This document shows positions 26,156-35,163 of a stretch of 64,000 nucleotides of DNA, piece after piece. Origin of the DNA: Bradyrhizobium ontarionense. Its GTDB lineage: Bacteria > Pseudomonadota > Alphaproteobacteria > Rhizobiales > Xanthobacteraceae. The DNA is taken from assembly GCF_021088345.1 (NCBI RefSeq), contig NZ_CP088156.1, forward strand, positions 5,394,001-5,458,000, written 5' to 3'. Made by a program: the position numbers and the translations under genes. The notes beneath the pieces are model-generated. The model was given only the letters and a program-made list of their open reading frames with translations, had not been told where the DNA came from and searched no databases. Positions within the stretch are counted from its first letter, which is position 1, and each line of letters starts with the position of its first letter.

Positions 26156-27631
26156 ATGCCGAAGGAGCTGCCGTTGTCCCTCGCCGAAAATGTTGAGTAT
26201 TTGCGACGGCTGCGGGAGCTGAACGGTATCACCGGATTTGCCGATTTCCATCGCCAGTCGCGTCCCGCGCCCGAGTGTCCGCTGATCGAAATCGAGAGCT
26301 TCGGCAGCAATCCCGGCCGGCTGAAGATGTTCGCCTATGTGCCGGCGCAGCGCCAGCCGTTGGCGCCGCTCGTGGTCGTGCTGCATGGCTGCGGGCAGGG
26401 CGCCGCCGAGTATGATCTCGGCGCGGGCTGGTCGACGCTCGCCAAGCATTTCGGCTTCGCGCTGCTGTTGCCGGAGCAGCAGCGCGTGAACAATCCGCAG
26501 CGCTGCTTCAACTGGTTTCAGTCCGAGGATATCACCCGCGACCAGGGCGAGGTCGCCTCGATCCGCGAGATGATCGCGCGCATGGTGGCGGATTGCGCCA
26601 TTGATCCACGCCGCATCTACGTCACCGGCCTGTCGGCCGGCGGCGCGATGACCATGGCGGTGCTGTCGGCGCATCCCGAATTGTTCGCGGCCGGCGCGAT
26701 CATTGCCGGCCTGCCGTTCGGCACCGCCCGCAACATGCGCGATGCGATCCTGCAGATGCGGATGCCGCCGGCGCGCCCCGCCGGCGAGCTCGGCGATCTC
26801 GTCCGCCGCGCCTCGCACCATCGCGGCAAATGGCCGAAGCTGTCGGTGTGGCACGGCACCGCCGACTACACGGTGCACCCGGACAATGCCGGCGAGATCG
26901 TCAAGCAGTGGCTGGACCTGCATCATCTGCCGCTGGCACCGATGGCCAAAACCGTCGTGGACGGCTATCCGCGTCAGCAGTGGTGGAATGACGACGGCGA
27001 ACCGATCGTCGAGTCCTACACCATCACCAACATGGCGCATGGCACGCCGATCGGGATCGCGGCCAACGACAAGCGCTATGGCAAGGCGGGGCCGTTCCTG
27101 CTCGAGGCCGGCATCTCGTCGTCCTATCACATCGCGAAATTCTTCGGCGTCACCGACTGGATTCGTCCGCTCAAGGCGGCCACGACGTCGCCGAGCACAA
27201 AGCTGATCCCGCAGGTGTCGCCGATCTCGGCTGTACCGGCCTTGACCAAGATCTTGCGGCGCGCGGCGGACGTGCCGTCGCCCGCTGCGGAGCCGGTCGA
27301 CGTCAAGCCAGCCCACATCAAAGCGGTCGAGCCCAGAGTATCGCCGACCGGCATGTTGCTTTCTGCACCGGCATCCGCCGTGGTCCCGCAGCCCAAGGTC
27401 GAGCATCAGGAGCCGGCATCCGAGCCGCGGAAAGCGGCAAAGCCCAGGCCGGACCAGAAGCCGGAGTCCAAGCTTGTGGCCGTCTCCAGGCCCGCGGAGC
27501 CGAAGCCGTTGGATGCGAGGACGATTGAAGCCTCGATCAGCGGCAATGGCGCGGCCGGCAGGCCGCGGCGCCGGACCATCGATGTCGCCGCCGTGATCGA
27601 TCGCGCCCTGCAGGCGGCCGGCCTGAAGTAG
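26156..27631 (+). CDS. PHB depolymerase-family alpha/beta-hydrolase esterase
   Basis: A 491-residue protein. Residues ~55-330 form an alpha/beta hydrolase with the oxyanion motif VVLHGCGQ, the lipase box GLSAGGAM (nucleophile Ser), and FNWFQSEDITRDQGE, all characteristic of the type 1 PHB depolymerase/feruloyl-esterase-like (LpqC) family. A Pro/Lys/Ala-rich low-complexity tail follows from ~340. No signal peptide is evident, so cytoplasmic action or a non-classical export is likely. It may cleave PHA oligomers or aryl/acyl esters; the other PHA gene in the window is phaZ at 44675. Convergent with the MBL hydrolase. Confidence 0.88.
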   Translation: MPKELPLSLAENVEYLRRLRELNGITGFADFHRQSRPAPECPLIEIESFGSNPGRLKMFAYVPAQRQPLAPLVVVLHGCGQGAAEYDLGAGWSTLAKHFGFALLLPEQQRVNNPQRCFNWFQSEDITRDQGEVASIREMIARMVADCAIDPRRIYVTGLSAGGAMTMAVLSAHPELFAAGAIIAGLPFGTARNMRDAILQMRMPPARPAGELGDLVRRASHHRGKWPKLSVWHGTADYTVHPDNAGEIVKQWLDLHHLPLAPMAKTVVDGYPRQQWWNDDGEPIVESYTITNMAHGTPIGIAANDKRYGKAGPFLLEAGISSSYHIAKFFGVTDWIRPLKAATTSPSTKLIPQVSPISAVPALTKILRRAADVPSPAAEPVDVKPAHIKAVEPRVSPTGMLLSAPASAVVPQPKVEHQEPASEPRKAAKPRPDQKPESKLVAVSRPAEPKPLDARTIEASISGNGAAGRPRRRTIDVAAVIDRALQAAGLK

Positions 27632-27676
27632 ACGCGCGAACCCGCAGCCAATCAGAATTGGCGCTGGACGGGCGGG

Positions 27677-28360
27677 TCAGAATTCTCCTGTCAGGAACGG
27701 GTTCGTCATCCGCTCCTGGCCGAAGCTCGATCCGGCGCCGTGGCCGCAGATGAAGCCGACGTCGTCGCCGAGCGGCAGCAGCTTCTGCGTGATCGACCTG
27801 ATCAGCGTCTCGTGGCTGCCGCCGGGCAGGTCGGTGCGGCCGACCGAGCCGTTGAACAGGACGTCGCCGACATGGGCGAAGCGCATCTCCTTGTTGAAGA
27901 ACACGACGCTGCCCGGCGAATGTCCGGGGCAATGGAAAATGTCGAAGGCGAGCTCGCCGATCTCGACCCGGTCGCCCTCCTCGAGCCAGCGATCCGGCGC
28001 AAAGTCGCGCACGCCTGTGATGCCGAAGCGCGCGCCGCTGGCCACGACATTGTCGAGCAGGAACTTGTCAGCGACATGTGGGCCTTCGATCGGCACCTTC
28101 AGCGCGTCGCGCAGCTCGGCCGCGCCGCCGACATGATCGATATGACCATGCGTCAACCAGATCTTCTCGACGGTGACACCGGCCTTGGCGATCGCCTCGC
28201 GGATGTTGGGCACGTCGCCGCCGGGATCGATCACGACCGCCTTGCGGGTCGCCTCGCACCACAGCACGGTGCAGTTCTGCTCGAATGGCGTGACCGGCAC
28301 GATCATCGCGCCGGCCTTGGCCTTGGTCTTTTCGGGTTCGCTGTCGCTCGATTGGGTCAT
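27677..28360 (-). CDS. metallo-beta-lactamase fold hydrolase (glyoxalase II-like)
   Basis: A 227-residue MBL-fold protein. The metal motif HxHxDH is in LTHGHIDHVGG, a further His is in FHCPGHSPGS, and the Asp-containing strand is in AHVGDVLF. The layout is that of small glyoxalase II-like hydrolases (YcbL type), which bind two Zn/Fe ions and hydrolyse thioesters such as S-lactoylglutathione. The ATG at 28360 is used; initiation at the later MIVPVTPF is also plausible since the fold begins there. Soluble. No operon partner. Confidence 0.9.
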   Translation of the reverse strand: MTQSSDSEPEKTKAKAGAMIVPVTPFEQNCTVLWCEATRKAVVIDPGGDVPNIREAIAKAGVTVEKIWLTHGHIDHVGGAAELRDALKVPIEGPHVADKFLLDNVVASGARFGITGVRDFAPDRWLEEGDRVEIGELAFDIFHCPGHSPGSVVFFNKEMRFAHVGDVLFNGSVGRTDLPGGSHETLIRSITQKLLPLGDDVGFICGHGAGSSFGQERMTNPFLTGEF

Positions 28361-28508
28361 GGCGCCAGCATGCCGATTTTTCGCAACGCGCCAAGCGAAA
28401 AACACGGCGGTGCGGCGGCCTGAAACGCGGGTGCGGATCGCCATGGCGCGCCGTTTGTGAACCTGCCGCCGGTTCCGGCGTTGGAGCCGCACGTCGAGGA
28501 GCAGGAAA

Positions 28509-30116
28509 GTGGTCGAGATGGCGGAACGTGGCGCCTGGTGGCGCGAGGGCATTTTCTACCAGATCTATCCGCGCTCGTTCCAGGACAGCGATTGCGACGG
28601 CGTCGGTGATCTCACCGGCATCATCCATCGCCTGCCGCATCTGCTGACGCTCGGCGTCGACGCGATCTGGCTGTCGCCGATCTTCACCTCGCCGATGGCC
28701 GATTTCGGCTACGACATCGCCGACTACACCGGCATCGATCCCTTGTACGGCACGATGGAGGATTTCGACGCGCTGGTGAAGGCTGCGCATGACGGCGGCC
28801 TCAAGGTGATCCTCGACCTCGTGCCGAACCACACCTCCGATCAGCATCCGTGGTTTCTGCAGGCGCGACACGCGCGCGACGATCCGCACCGCGACTGGTA
28901 CATCTGGCGCGATCCGGCTCCCGATGGCGGGCCGCCGAACAACTGGCTGTCGGAATTCGGCGGCGGCGCCTGGGCGTTCGATTCCAAGACCGCGCAGTAC
29001 TACTATCACGCCTTCCTGGCGCAGCAGCCCGACCTGAACTGGCGCAATCCGCAGGTGCGTGCCGCGATCTACAACGTGATGCGGTTCTGGCTGCGCAAGG
29101 GCGTCGACGGCTTTCGCGTCGACGTGATCTGGCACCTGATCAAGGACGCGCAGTTTCGCGACAACCCGGCGAATCCAGACTATCACGGCGGCCGGCCGCC
29201 GCACGAGCAGATCCTCTCGCGCTACTCCGCCGATCGGCCAGAAGTGCACGAGGTCGTGGCCGAGATGCGCGCGGTGATCGACGAGTTCGACGATCGCGTC
29301 CTGATCGGAGAGATCTATCTGCCGGTCGAGCGCCTCATGACCTATTACGGCAAGGACCTGACCGGCGCGCATCTGCCGTTCAATTTCGCGCTGCTGTCGG
29401 CACCCTGGCACGCGCGCGAGATCGAGGCGATCATCGCCGACTACGAGGCGGCGCTGCCGCCCGGCGCCTGGCCGAACTGGGTGCTCGGCAATCACGACCG
29501 GCCGCGGGTGGCGAGCCGCGTCGGGCCCGACCAGCCGCGTGTCGCAGCGATGCTGCTGCTGACTTTGCGCGGCACGCCGACGCTCTATTACGGCGACGAG
29601 ATCGGCATGCACCAGGTCGAGATCGCACCGGGCGAGGTGCGCGATCCGTTCGAGAGGAACGTGCCCGGCATCGGCGTCGGCCGCGACGGCTGCCGCACCC
29701 CGATGCAATGGAGCGCGCTGCCGCAGGCCGGCTTCACCCAGGCCGTGCCGTGGCTGCCGGTGGCCGATGATTTCACCCATGAGAACGTGGTCAATCTCAG
29801 CGCCGACCGGCGCTCGATCCTCAATCTCTACCGCGCGCTGATCCGGATGCGGAAGACGCATCGGGCGCTGGTCACCGGCCGCTATCGGCCGGTCGCGGCG
29901 CAGGGCGATCTCCTGCTCTATCGCCGCGAAGACGACGGCGAGGTCATCACGGTCGCGCTCAATCTCGGCGACGAGCCGGTCGCGATCGCGACCGAAGGCC
30001 GCGGCCTCGACGGCGAGATCCTGCTGTCGACCTGGCTCGACCGTGACGGCGAAAGGATCGACGGCACGCTTGATCTCCGCGGCAATGAGGGCGTGGTGAT
30101 CGGGAAGGCGATTTAG
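28509..30116 (+). CDS. GH13 alpha-glucosidase
   Basis: A 535-residue glycoside hydrolase family 13 enzyme. Conserved regions are DLVPNHTSDQHPWF, DGFRVDVIW (nucleophile Asp), VLIGEIYLPVE (acid/base Glu) and LGNHDRPR (transition-state Asp), in the order of oligo-1,6-glucosidase/maltase-type enzymes. It should release glucose from alpha-glucosides in the cytoplasm, since no signal peptide is seen. The start may be the GTG at 28509 (AGGAG seven bases upstream) or the ATG at 28518. The gene is convergent with a second GH13 enzyme across a repeat, suggesting a small carbohydrate-storage or stress-sugar locus. Confidence 0.92.
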   Translation: MVEMAERGAWWREGIFYQIYPRSFQDSDCDGVGDLTGIIHRLPHLLTLGVDAIWLSPIFTSPMADFGYDIADYTGIDPLYGTMEDFDALVKAAHDGGLKVILDLVPNHTSDQHPWFLQARHARDDPHRDWYIWRDPAPDGGPPNNWLSEFGGGAWAFDSKTAQYYYHAFLAQQPDLNWRNPQVRAAIYNVMRFWLRKGVDGFRVDVIWHLIKDAQFRDNPANPDYHGGRPPHEQILSRYSADRPEVHEVVAEMRAVIDEFDDRVLIGEIYLPVERLMTYYGKDLTGAHLPFNFALLSAPWHAREIEAIIADYEAALPPGAWPNWVLGNHDRPRVASRVGPDQPRVAAMLLLTLRGTPTLYYGDEIGMHQVEIAPGEVRDPFERNVPGIGVGRDGCRTPMQWSALPQAGFTQAVPWLPVADDFTHENVVNLSADRRSILNLYRALIRMRKTHRALVTGRYRPVAAQGDLLLYRREDDGEVITVALNLGDEPVAIATEGRGLDGEILLSTWLDRDGERIDGTLDLRGNEGVVIGKAI

Positions 30117-30160
30117 CGAATTGGCAACTGAGTGCAAGTCGACGTCGTGTCCCACATTCA

Positions 30161-30345
30161 GTGTCGTCCCGGGCAAGCACGTCGGCGCATTGCGCCGGCG
30201 CGCGCCGACCCGGGACCCATACTCCCCGGGCAGCGTTTGAGGCAGGATGGCAACTCCGAGTCTTCGCCATAGGGCCGCCTGTGGCTATGGATCCCGGCTC
30301 TGCGCCCGCCGTCGCTGCGCGACGGCAGGCTTGGCCGGGACGACA
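30161..30345. repeat. composite intergenic repeat, copy 2
   Basis: A 185-bp block bounded by GTGTCGTCCCGGGC and GGCCGGGACGACAG, located between the two convergent GH13 genes. It is the reverse-orientation counterpart of 21312-21505, sharing CTATGGATCCCGGCTCTGCG, GCCGCCTGTGG and GACCCGGGACCCATA. It makes up most of the 307-bp gap at 30117-30423; nothing else is seen there. Confidence 0.85.
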
Positions 30346-30423
30346 GCTGATATTGAGGAGGCAGTATGACCAACTCAGGAGCAGCTGGACGCAACTCATA
30401 GGCGGCTGGGACTTGCTGGGTTA

Positions 30424-32130
30424 TCACCGCCGCGCCTTCCGCATCTTTTTCGCCGGGCTCCCCGTCTCGATATCGCTGCGCCGGAGCAGGTAATCGAGGC
30501 CGCCGACGCGGTACCAGCGATAGCCATAGGGCTCTAGCACCAGGGTGTGACAGCCGCGATCGTCGGCTTGGCTATGATCCTCGGCCAGGAGGTTGATCAG
30601 CAGCTTTCCGGCATCGTCGGGCAGGCCCGCATCGAACGCGATCTCGCGCGGCTTCTCATCGAGATTGTGCACGAGCAGCACGGAGTTGTTGCGCCAGTCG
30701 TAGCGCATGATCAGCACGGCCGGATCCCTGGTCGCGATCACCGTGAAATCGCCCCAGCCGATTTCCGGCACCTCCTTGCGCATGCGGATGATGCGCTCGG
30801 TCCAGTTCAGCATCGAGTTCGGATCGCGCCGCTGCTTGGCGGCATTGACATGGTCGTAACCATAGGGACCGTGATCGATCACGGGCGAGACCGACGTCTC
30901 GCATTTGGTGAAGCCTCCCTGCGGCTCGGTCGACCACTGCATCGCGGTGCGCGCGCAATTTCGTTCGGGCAAAGCGAGGTCGTCGCCCATCGCGAGCTCG
31001 TCGCCGTAGCGGATCACGGGCGTGCCGGGCAATGTGAACATCAGGCTGTAGGCGAGCTCGATGCGGCGGCGGTCGCCGCCCAGCATCGGCGCCAGCCGCC
31101 GCCGGATGCCGCGATCGTAGAGCTGCATGCTCTTGTCCGGGCCGAAGGCATCAAACACCGTCTGGCGCTGCGCCTTGGTCAGCCGCCCGAGATCGAGCTC
31201 GTCATGATTGCGCAGGAACAGCCCCCATTGCGCCGAGGCCGGGCGTGGCTTGGTCGCGACCAGCGCTTTCGCCAGCGGCCGCGTGTCGGACGCGGCGAGT
31301 GCGTAGAACAGATGCTGGTTGACGTGGAAGTTGAACATCATGTGCATGAGGTCGCCGTCGGCGCCGAAATACGCCATGTCGGTTTCCGGCAGCACGTTGG
31401 CTTCCGCCAGGATGATCGCCTCGCCCTGCCGCCATTGCAGGAATTCGCGGAAGGTCCTGAGCATGTCGTATTGCTCGACGGGCTTCTTCACGTTCGCGCC
31501 CTTGGTCGCGATCACGAACGGCACCGCGTCCATGCGGAAGCCGGAGACGCCGAGCTGGATCCAGAAGCCCATGATCTTAAGGAGCTCGGCCTGCACCTCG
31601 GGGTTCGAAGTGTTGAGATCGGGCTGGAAATCGTAGAAGCGGTGGAAGTACCAGGCGCCGGCCTCCTTGTCGCGGCTCCAGGTCGACTTCTGCACCCCGG
31701 GAAACACCATGCCGGTATTGGCATTCGCCGGCTTCTTGTCCGACCACACATACCAGTCGCGATAGCGCGAGCTCTTGGAGCGCCGCGCCTCCTGGAACCA
31801 GGGATGCTGATCGGAGGTGTGGTTGACGACGAGGTCGATGATAACGCGGATGCCGCGCTGCTCGCAGCCGTGGGTGAACTGGACGAAATCACCGAGCGTG
31901 CCGTAGCGCGGATCGACGCCGTAATAGTCGGCGACATCGTAGCCGTCGTCACGCTGCGGCGATGGCTGGAACGGCATCAGCCAGATCGCGGTGATGCCGA
32001 GGCCATGCAGATAATCGAGCCGGCGGGTCAGTCCCTTGAAGTCGCCGATGCCGTCGCCGTCGGCGTCCATGTAGGTGCCGACCGACAGGCAGTAGAACAC
32101 GGCATTCTTGTACCAGAGATCATCGATCAT
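30424..32130 (-). CDS. GH13 alpha-amylase/trehalose synthase-like enzyme
   Basis: A 568-residue GH13 enzyme similar to the trehalose synthase (TreS) subgroup. It starts WYKNAVFYCLSVGTYMDADG and keeps DLVVNHTSDQHPWF, SGFRMDAVPF (nucleophile), IILAEANVLPE (acid/base) and FLRNHDELDL. TreS proteins interconvert maltose and trehalose. It lacks a fused C-terminal maltokinase, and a Cys replaces the usual acidic residue in the opening block (FYCLSVGTY), so it may be a divergent amylase instead. The convergent alpha-glucosidase supports a role in alpha-glucan or compatible-solute metabolism. A GGAAC box lies upstream but no clear matching -10 was found. Confidence 0.88.
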   Translation of the reverse strand: MIDDLWYKNAVFYCLSVGTYMDADGDGIGDFKGLTRRLDYLHGLGITAIWLMPFQPSPQRDDGYDVADYYGVDPRYGTLGDFVQFTHGCEQRGIRVIIDLVVNHTSDQHPWFQEARRSKSSRYRDWYVWSDKKPANANTGMVFPGVQKSTWSRDKEAGAWYFHRFYDFQPDLNTSNPEVQAELLKIMGFWIQLGVSGFRMDAVPFVIATKGANVKKPVEQYDMLRTFREFLQWRQGEAIILAEANVLPETDMAYFGADGDLMHMMFNFHVNQHLFYALAASDTRPLAKALVATKPRPASAQWGLFLRNHDELDLGRLTKAQRQTVFDAFGPDKSMQLYDRGIRRRLAPMLGGDRRRIELAYSLMFTLPGTPVIRYGDELAMGDDLALPERNCARTAMQWSTEPQGGFTKCETSVSPVIDHGPYGYDHVNAAKQRRDPNSMLNWTERIIRMRKEVPEIGWGDFTVIATRDPAVLIMRYDWRNNSVLLVHNLDEKPREIAFDAGLPDDAGKLLINLLAEDHSQADDRGCHTLVLEPYGYRWYRVGGLDYLLRRSDIETGSPAKKMRKARR

Positions 32131-32258
32131 GCACGGCGCTCCGTTGCGCCGCCTTGGCCGACGGCCGCTTGATAAGCGGAGAGCGCCGCCCGGGTTCCGG
32201 TTCCGCGATCGGGGGCCGGGGGGCTTGGGATGGCTCCGGAATCGGCTATGCTGCGGGC

Positions 32259-32738
32259 ATGGAATCGTCAGCCGCCAGGATCAGCCTCGTTCCCGTCGAC
32301 CGCCGCCAGTCTGAGACGGCGCTCGCGATCGCACGCGGAACCTCGCGCCTCCTGCGCTCGCTCGGCTTCGCCACGGTCAGCGAGCTGCCGCTGCCGTCGG
32401 GACGGCGCGCGGATCTGGTTGCGCTGAACGAGCGCGGCGAGATCTGGATCGTGGAGATCAAGTCGTCGCTGGAGGACCTCCGCGCCGACCACAAATGGGA
32501 GGACTACCGGGCGCATTGCGACCGGCTGTTCTTCGCCTTCACGCAGGATCTGCCGTGCGAGCTGTTCCCGGAGAGCACCGGCCTGATCGTGGCGGATGCC
32601 TATGGCGCGCATCTGCATTGCGAGGCGCCCGAGCACAAATTACCGGCGCCGACGCGCAAGCTGATGACCGTGCGCTTCGCGCTCGCCGCGGCGCAACGGA
32701 TGAACCGGCTGATCGACCCGCAGGGTCACGCCGACTGA
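32259..32738 (+). CDS. mmcB: MmcB family DNA repair protein
   Basis: A 159-residue protein matching MmcB (DUF2161-type), a small alphaproteobacterial DNA repair factor first linked to mitomycin C resistance in Caulobacter. It has a restriction-endonuclease-like core with Asp and Glu-x-Lys: RRADLVALNERGE followed by IWIVEIKSSLEDL. The ATG at 32259 begins the fold directly; the frame is open further upstream to 32154 but without family character. Cytoplasmic, probably nucleolytic or DNA binding. It is divergent from the TreS-like gene. Confidence 0.88.
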   Translation: MESSAARISLVPVDRRQSETALAIARGTSRLLRSLGFATVSELPLPSGRRADLVALNERGEIWIVEIKSSLEDLRADHKWEDYRAHCDRLFFAFTQDLPCELFPESTGLIVADAYGAHLHCEAPEHKLPAPTRKLMTVRFALAAAQRMNRLIDPQGHAD

Positions 32739-32918
32739 TTGATGATCTTCGGTGCACTCTACCAGACGGGGCTTCCCCTGCGCAGGTGAGAGGCAGACGC
32801 TTCGCGACGTCACGGCTTCCGGCGTGAGAGATGCAGCGTGGGCGCGCGCCGCTCGGCATCGCCACCCGCGAAGGCTTCCATCAGGCCTCGCCAGTCAGTC
32901 AATCAGCGGGCGTCGATG

Positions 32919-33179
32919 TCAAAAATTGGCTGCGACGAGATCGTACGAGCCTCGGCTGCCGCGGACATAGAGCCTGGCAGCGGCGGCGCAGATGCGATCA
33001 CGGTTGGTATCGAACGCGGTCAGAAAGCCGGATTCATCCGGGCGGGCATCGGGTTGAATGCGCCTCAGCGCACCTTCGTCGATGAAGAACGATGCTTCCA
33101 TCGCGCTGTCGTATCCCCAGAATCGCACGGCACGCCGCGTTCGGTCATAGGAACGGCTGAAGTTTGGAAACTCAATCAT
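32919..33179 (-). CDS. DUF1488 family protein
   Basis: An 86-residue protein beginning MIEFPNFSRSYDRTRRAVRF, followed by FWGYDSAMEASFFIDEGAL and a C-terminal YVRGSRGSYDLVAANF, the pattern of the DUF1488 family found in many Rhizobiales. The ATG at 33179 fits the family start. It is a small soluble protein of unknown role, often near stress genes. It is followed by a 365-bp stretch (33180-33544) in which I see no gene. Confidence 0.8.
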   Translation of the reverse strand: MIEFPNFSRSYDRTRRAVRFWGYDSAMEASFFIDEGALRRIQPDARPDESGFLTAFDTNRDRICAAAARLYVRGSRGSYDLVAANF

Positions 33180-33544
33180 GTGCTGGGACCGATCAGGTTG
33201 TCGAGATGCACGCCACCCCTGCGGGACCATCGCTACGTGTCGGATGATGATGGCTCGTATTGATCCAACCCGTGACGCGCACTGCAGCAGGCCGCGCCGG
33301 TGTTATCGTCCGTATCGAGTGGTCGCTCAGGGTAATGGTGTCGAAACGGTCGAACTGCACCAAACTCAACTTGGCTACGCCACAAAGGATTGCAAGCCCG
33401 TTCGCTCCAAGCCCCCTGAATAAGTGCAGCGGTCTCGTCGGCCGCCAAGGCGCCGGCCCAGGCCGAATGGCGCCGTTCACAGGCTGGCCGCCGTCCACGC
33501 GGCGTTGTGTTGCGGCAGCCGCCGGCACGACAGAACTGCTGATC

Positions 33545-33787
33545 TCAGTCGAAAGCCGATGGCAGCTCGCCGTGGCGGAAGAAGATGGTCGGCTCGTCGT
33601 CGTAGTCGCCCATGTCGGGATCACCCGAGGACGAGAAGGCCATGACGCCCGCTTTGCTCGGCGCCAGCCGTTCCGCTGTGCGGAGCGCGCTTGCTTCTGT
33701 CTTGCAGGCGATCGGAGCGTCGGCCTTCGGGCGTCCTCCCCGGCCGGCGCTGAACGCCTGAACGAAATAGATCGTCTCGCGAGCCAT
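33545..33787 (-). CDS. small hypothetical protein, 80 residues
   Basis: An 80-residue protein beginning MARETIYFVQAFSAGRGGRP and ending HGELPSAFD. It is acidic in the C-terminal half (GDPDMGDYDDEPTI) with a helical Ala/Glu/Arg middle. Good codon bias and AGGACAG before the ATG support it as real. I recall comparable short proteins in Bradyrhizobium but cannot name a family. It precedes the mannose-linked operon on the same strand by 49 bp (downstream end of GH130 at 33836), so it might be the last gene of that operon. Confidence 0.65.
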   Translation of the reverse strand: MARETIYFVQAFSAGRGGRPKADAPIACKTEASALRTAERLAPSKAGVMAFSSSGDPDMGDYDDEPTIFFRHGELPSAFD

Positions 33788-33835
33788 TTTCTGTCCTTCG
33801 GGCTTTGTTTTGAACGGGCGCGGGTGGTTCGAGGG

Positions 33836-35128
33836 TCAAGACAGGGCTTGCAGCAGCGCTGAAATCTTCAGCGTCGCAAAGTTCGAAAAGCTGTCGGACA
33901 CCGCGTAGGGCAGGATGAGCTGTTCGTTGTGCCGCATCGCCCCGCAAGTGTAGACCACGTTCGGAACGTATCCCTCGCGCTCGGCCGGTTCCGGCTGCAA
34001 CAGCGGCTCGCTCGACCTCGCCAGCACCTTGGACGGATCCTGCTTGTCGAGCAGAACGGCGCCGATCGAATATTTGCGGACCGGGCCGACGCCGTGCGTG
34101 AGTAGCAGCCAGCCTTCGTCCAGTTCGATCGGAGACCCGCAATTGCCGATCTGGACGAACTCCCAGGGGAATTGCGGCTTCATGATCGCCTGCCCACCGT
34201 CCCATCTGTAAAGGTCCTCCGAGTAGACGAGATGCAGGTTCTCGTTGTCTTGGCGTGCAATCATGGCGAACCTGCCGTCGATCCGGTGCGGAAACAGCGC
34301 CATGCCCTTGTTGCGCGTGGCTGTGCCCTGCAGCGGCGACATTCGAAACGACAGGAAGTCGCTGGTCTCGATCAGCTCCGATCGGATCGCCGTGCCCTTG
34401 TAGGCGGTATAGGTCGCGTAGTAGGTGGTCCGCGCGCCGTCTCGGAATGCGACGAAGCGGGCGTCCTCGATGCCGTGCGACTGCGACTCCGTCACCGGAA
34501 AGATCACGCGCTCGCTGATGTCCTGGACCGGATCGAAGACGACCTCGACGTCGTCACCGATCGGGCCGGGGACACGATTCCCGAGCCGCGGCGTCGATGC
34601 GAGCCGGGCGGTCGGCTCGATGGCGATGCTGCCGTCGGCCGCGGCGGTGCCGGCACGAAACGTCAGCGACGAGATATGTCCTTCGCCGACGGCGCGGAGG
34701 CTGAGGATGAAGCGCAGGCCGCCGGCCGGCGTCCCCGACTGATCAGGATGCGGGACGATGCTGGGATTGAACAGTGCAGATGCTTCGAAGGAATACTCAT
34801 GCATGAAATAGGCGCCGATGAGCTGGCGCTGCACGCCGGAGAATGTGCAGTGCGCCGCGAGGGCGTCTTCCATTTCATCGGCACGGAGCTCGAATGCTTC
34901 CAGCAGGTTGCGGTGCCGGCCCTGGAAATTCTCCAGCACGTCCGCCAGCTGCCTTGCTGCCGCCGCCGGATCCAGCCGGAGAACACGCTCGACGATGTGA
35001 TTGGCGCGCGTCTTGTCGGTCGGGTTGAGATCGCGCGGTTCGGTCGCCGGCCTGAACGGGCGTACGATCACGCGGGCGGGATCCGGGCGCAGATGGAGCG
35101 CCTGCCGATTGAGAAAGGTGACGTGCAA
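33836..35128 (-). CDS. GH130-like glycosidase/phosphorylase
   Basis: A 430-residue five-bladed propeller enzyme of the GH130 type. Visible are FNPSIVPHPDQ, ISERVIFPVTESQSHGIEDARFVAF (the catalytic acid is expected in the IEDAR segment), FAMIARQDNENLHLVYSEDL and EGYVPNVVYTCGA. GH130 members are mostly beta-mannoside phosphorylases, and a few are hydrolases or mannosyltransferases. The start is a TTG at 35128 with AAGGGG ahead; no ATG is available near the family start. It follows the GT4 gene by 35 bp on the same strand. Inferred role: cleavage, phosphorolysis or synthesis of a mannoside. Confidence 0.85.
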   Translation of the reverse strand: MHVTFLNRQALHLRPDPARVIVRPFRPATEPRDLNPTDKTRANHIVERVLRLDPAAAARQLADVLENFQGRHRNLLEAFELRADEMEDALAAHCTFSGVQRQLIGAYFMHEYSFEASALFNPSIVPHPDQSGTPAGGLRFILSLRAVGEGHISSLTFRAGTAAADGSIAIEPTARLASTPRLGNRVPGPIGDDVEVVFDPVQDISERVIFPVTESQSHGIEDARFVAFRDGARTTYYATYTAYKGTAIRSELIETSDFLSFRMSPLQGTATRNKGMALFPHRIDGRFAMIARQDNENLHLVYSEDLYRWDGGQAIMKPQFPWEFVQIGNCGSPIELDEGWLLLTHGVGPVRKYSIGAVLLDKQDPSKVLARSSEPLLQPEPAEREGYVPNVVYTCGAMRHNEQLILPYAVSDSFSNFATLKISALLQALS

Positions 35129-35163
35129 CGAGGTGCCCCTTGTTTGGCGCGGCGAATGCTGGG

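Noticed and set aside
28068..30176. 702-codon minus-strand frame across the alpha-glucosidase gene
   Set aside because: Complement of a well-supported GH13 gene; low-complexity reading.
32131..32258. GGAAC box as an EcfG (general stress) promoter upstream of the TreS-like gene
   Set aside because: A GGAAC is present but the -10 CGTT at the right spacing is not; evidence too weak to call.
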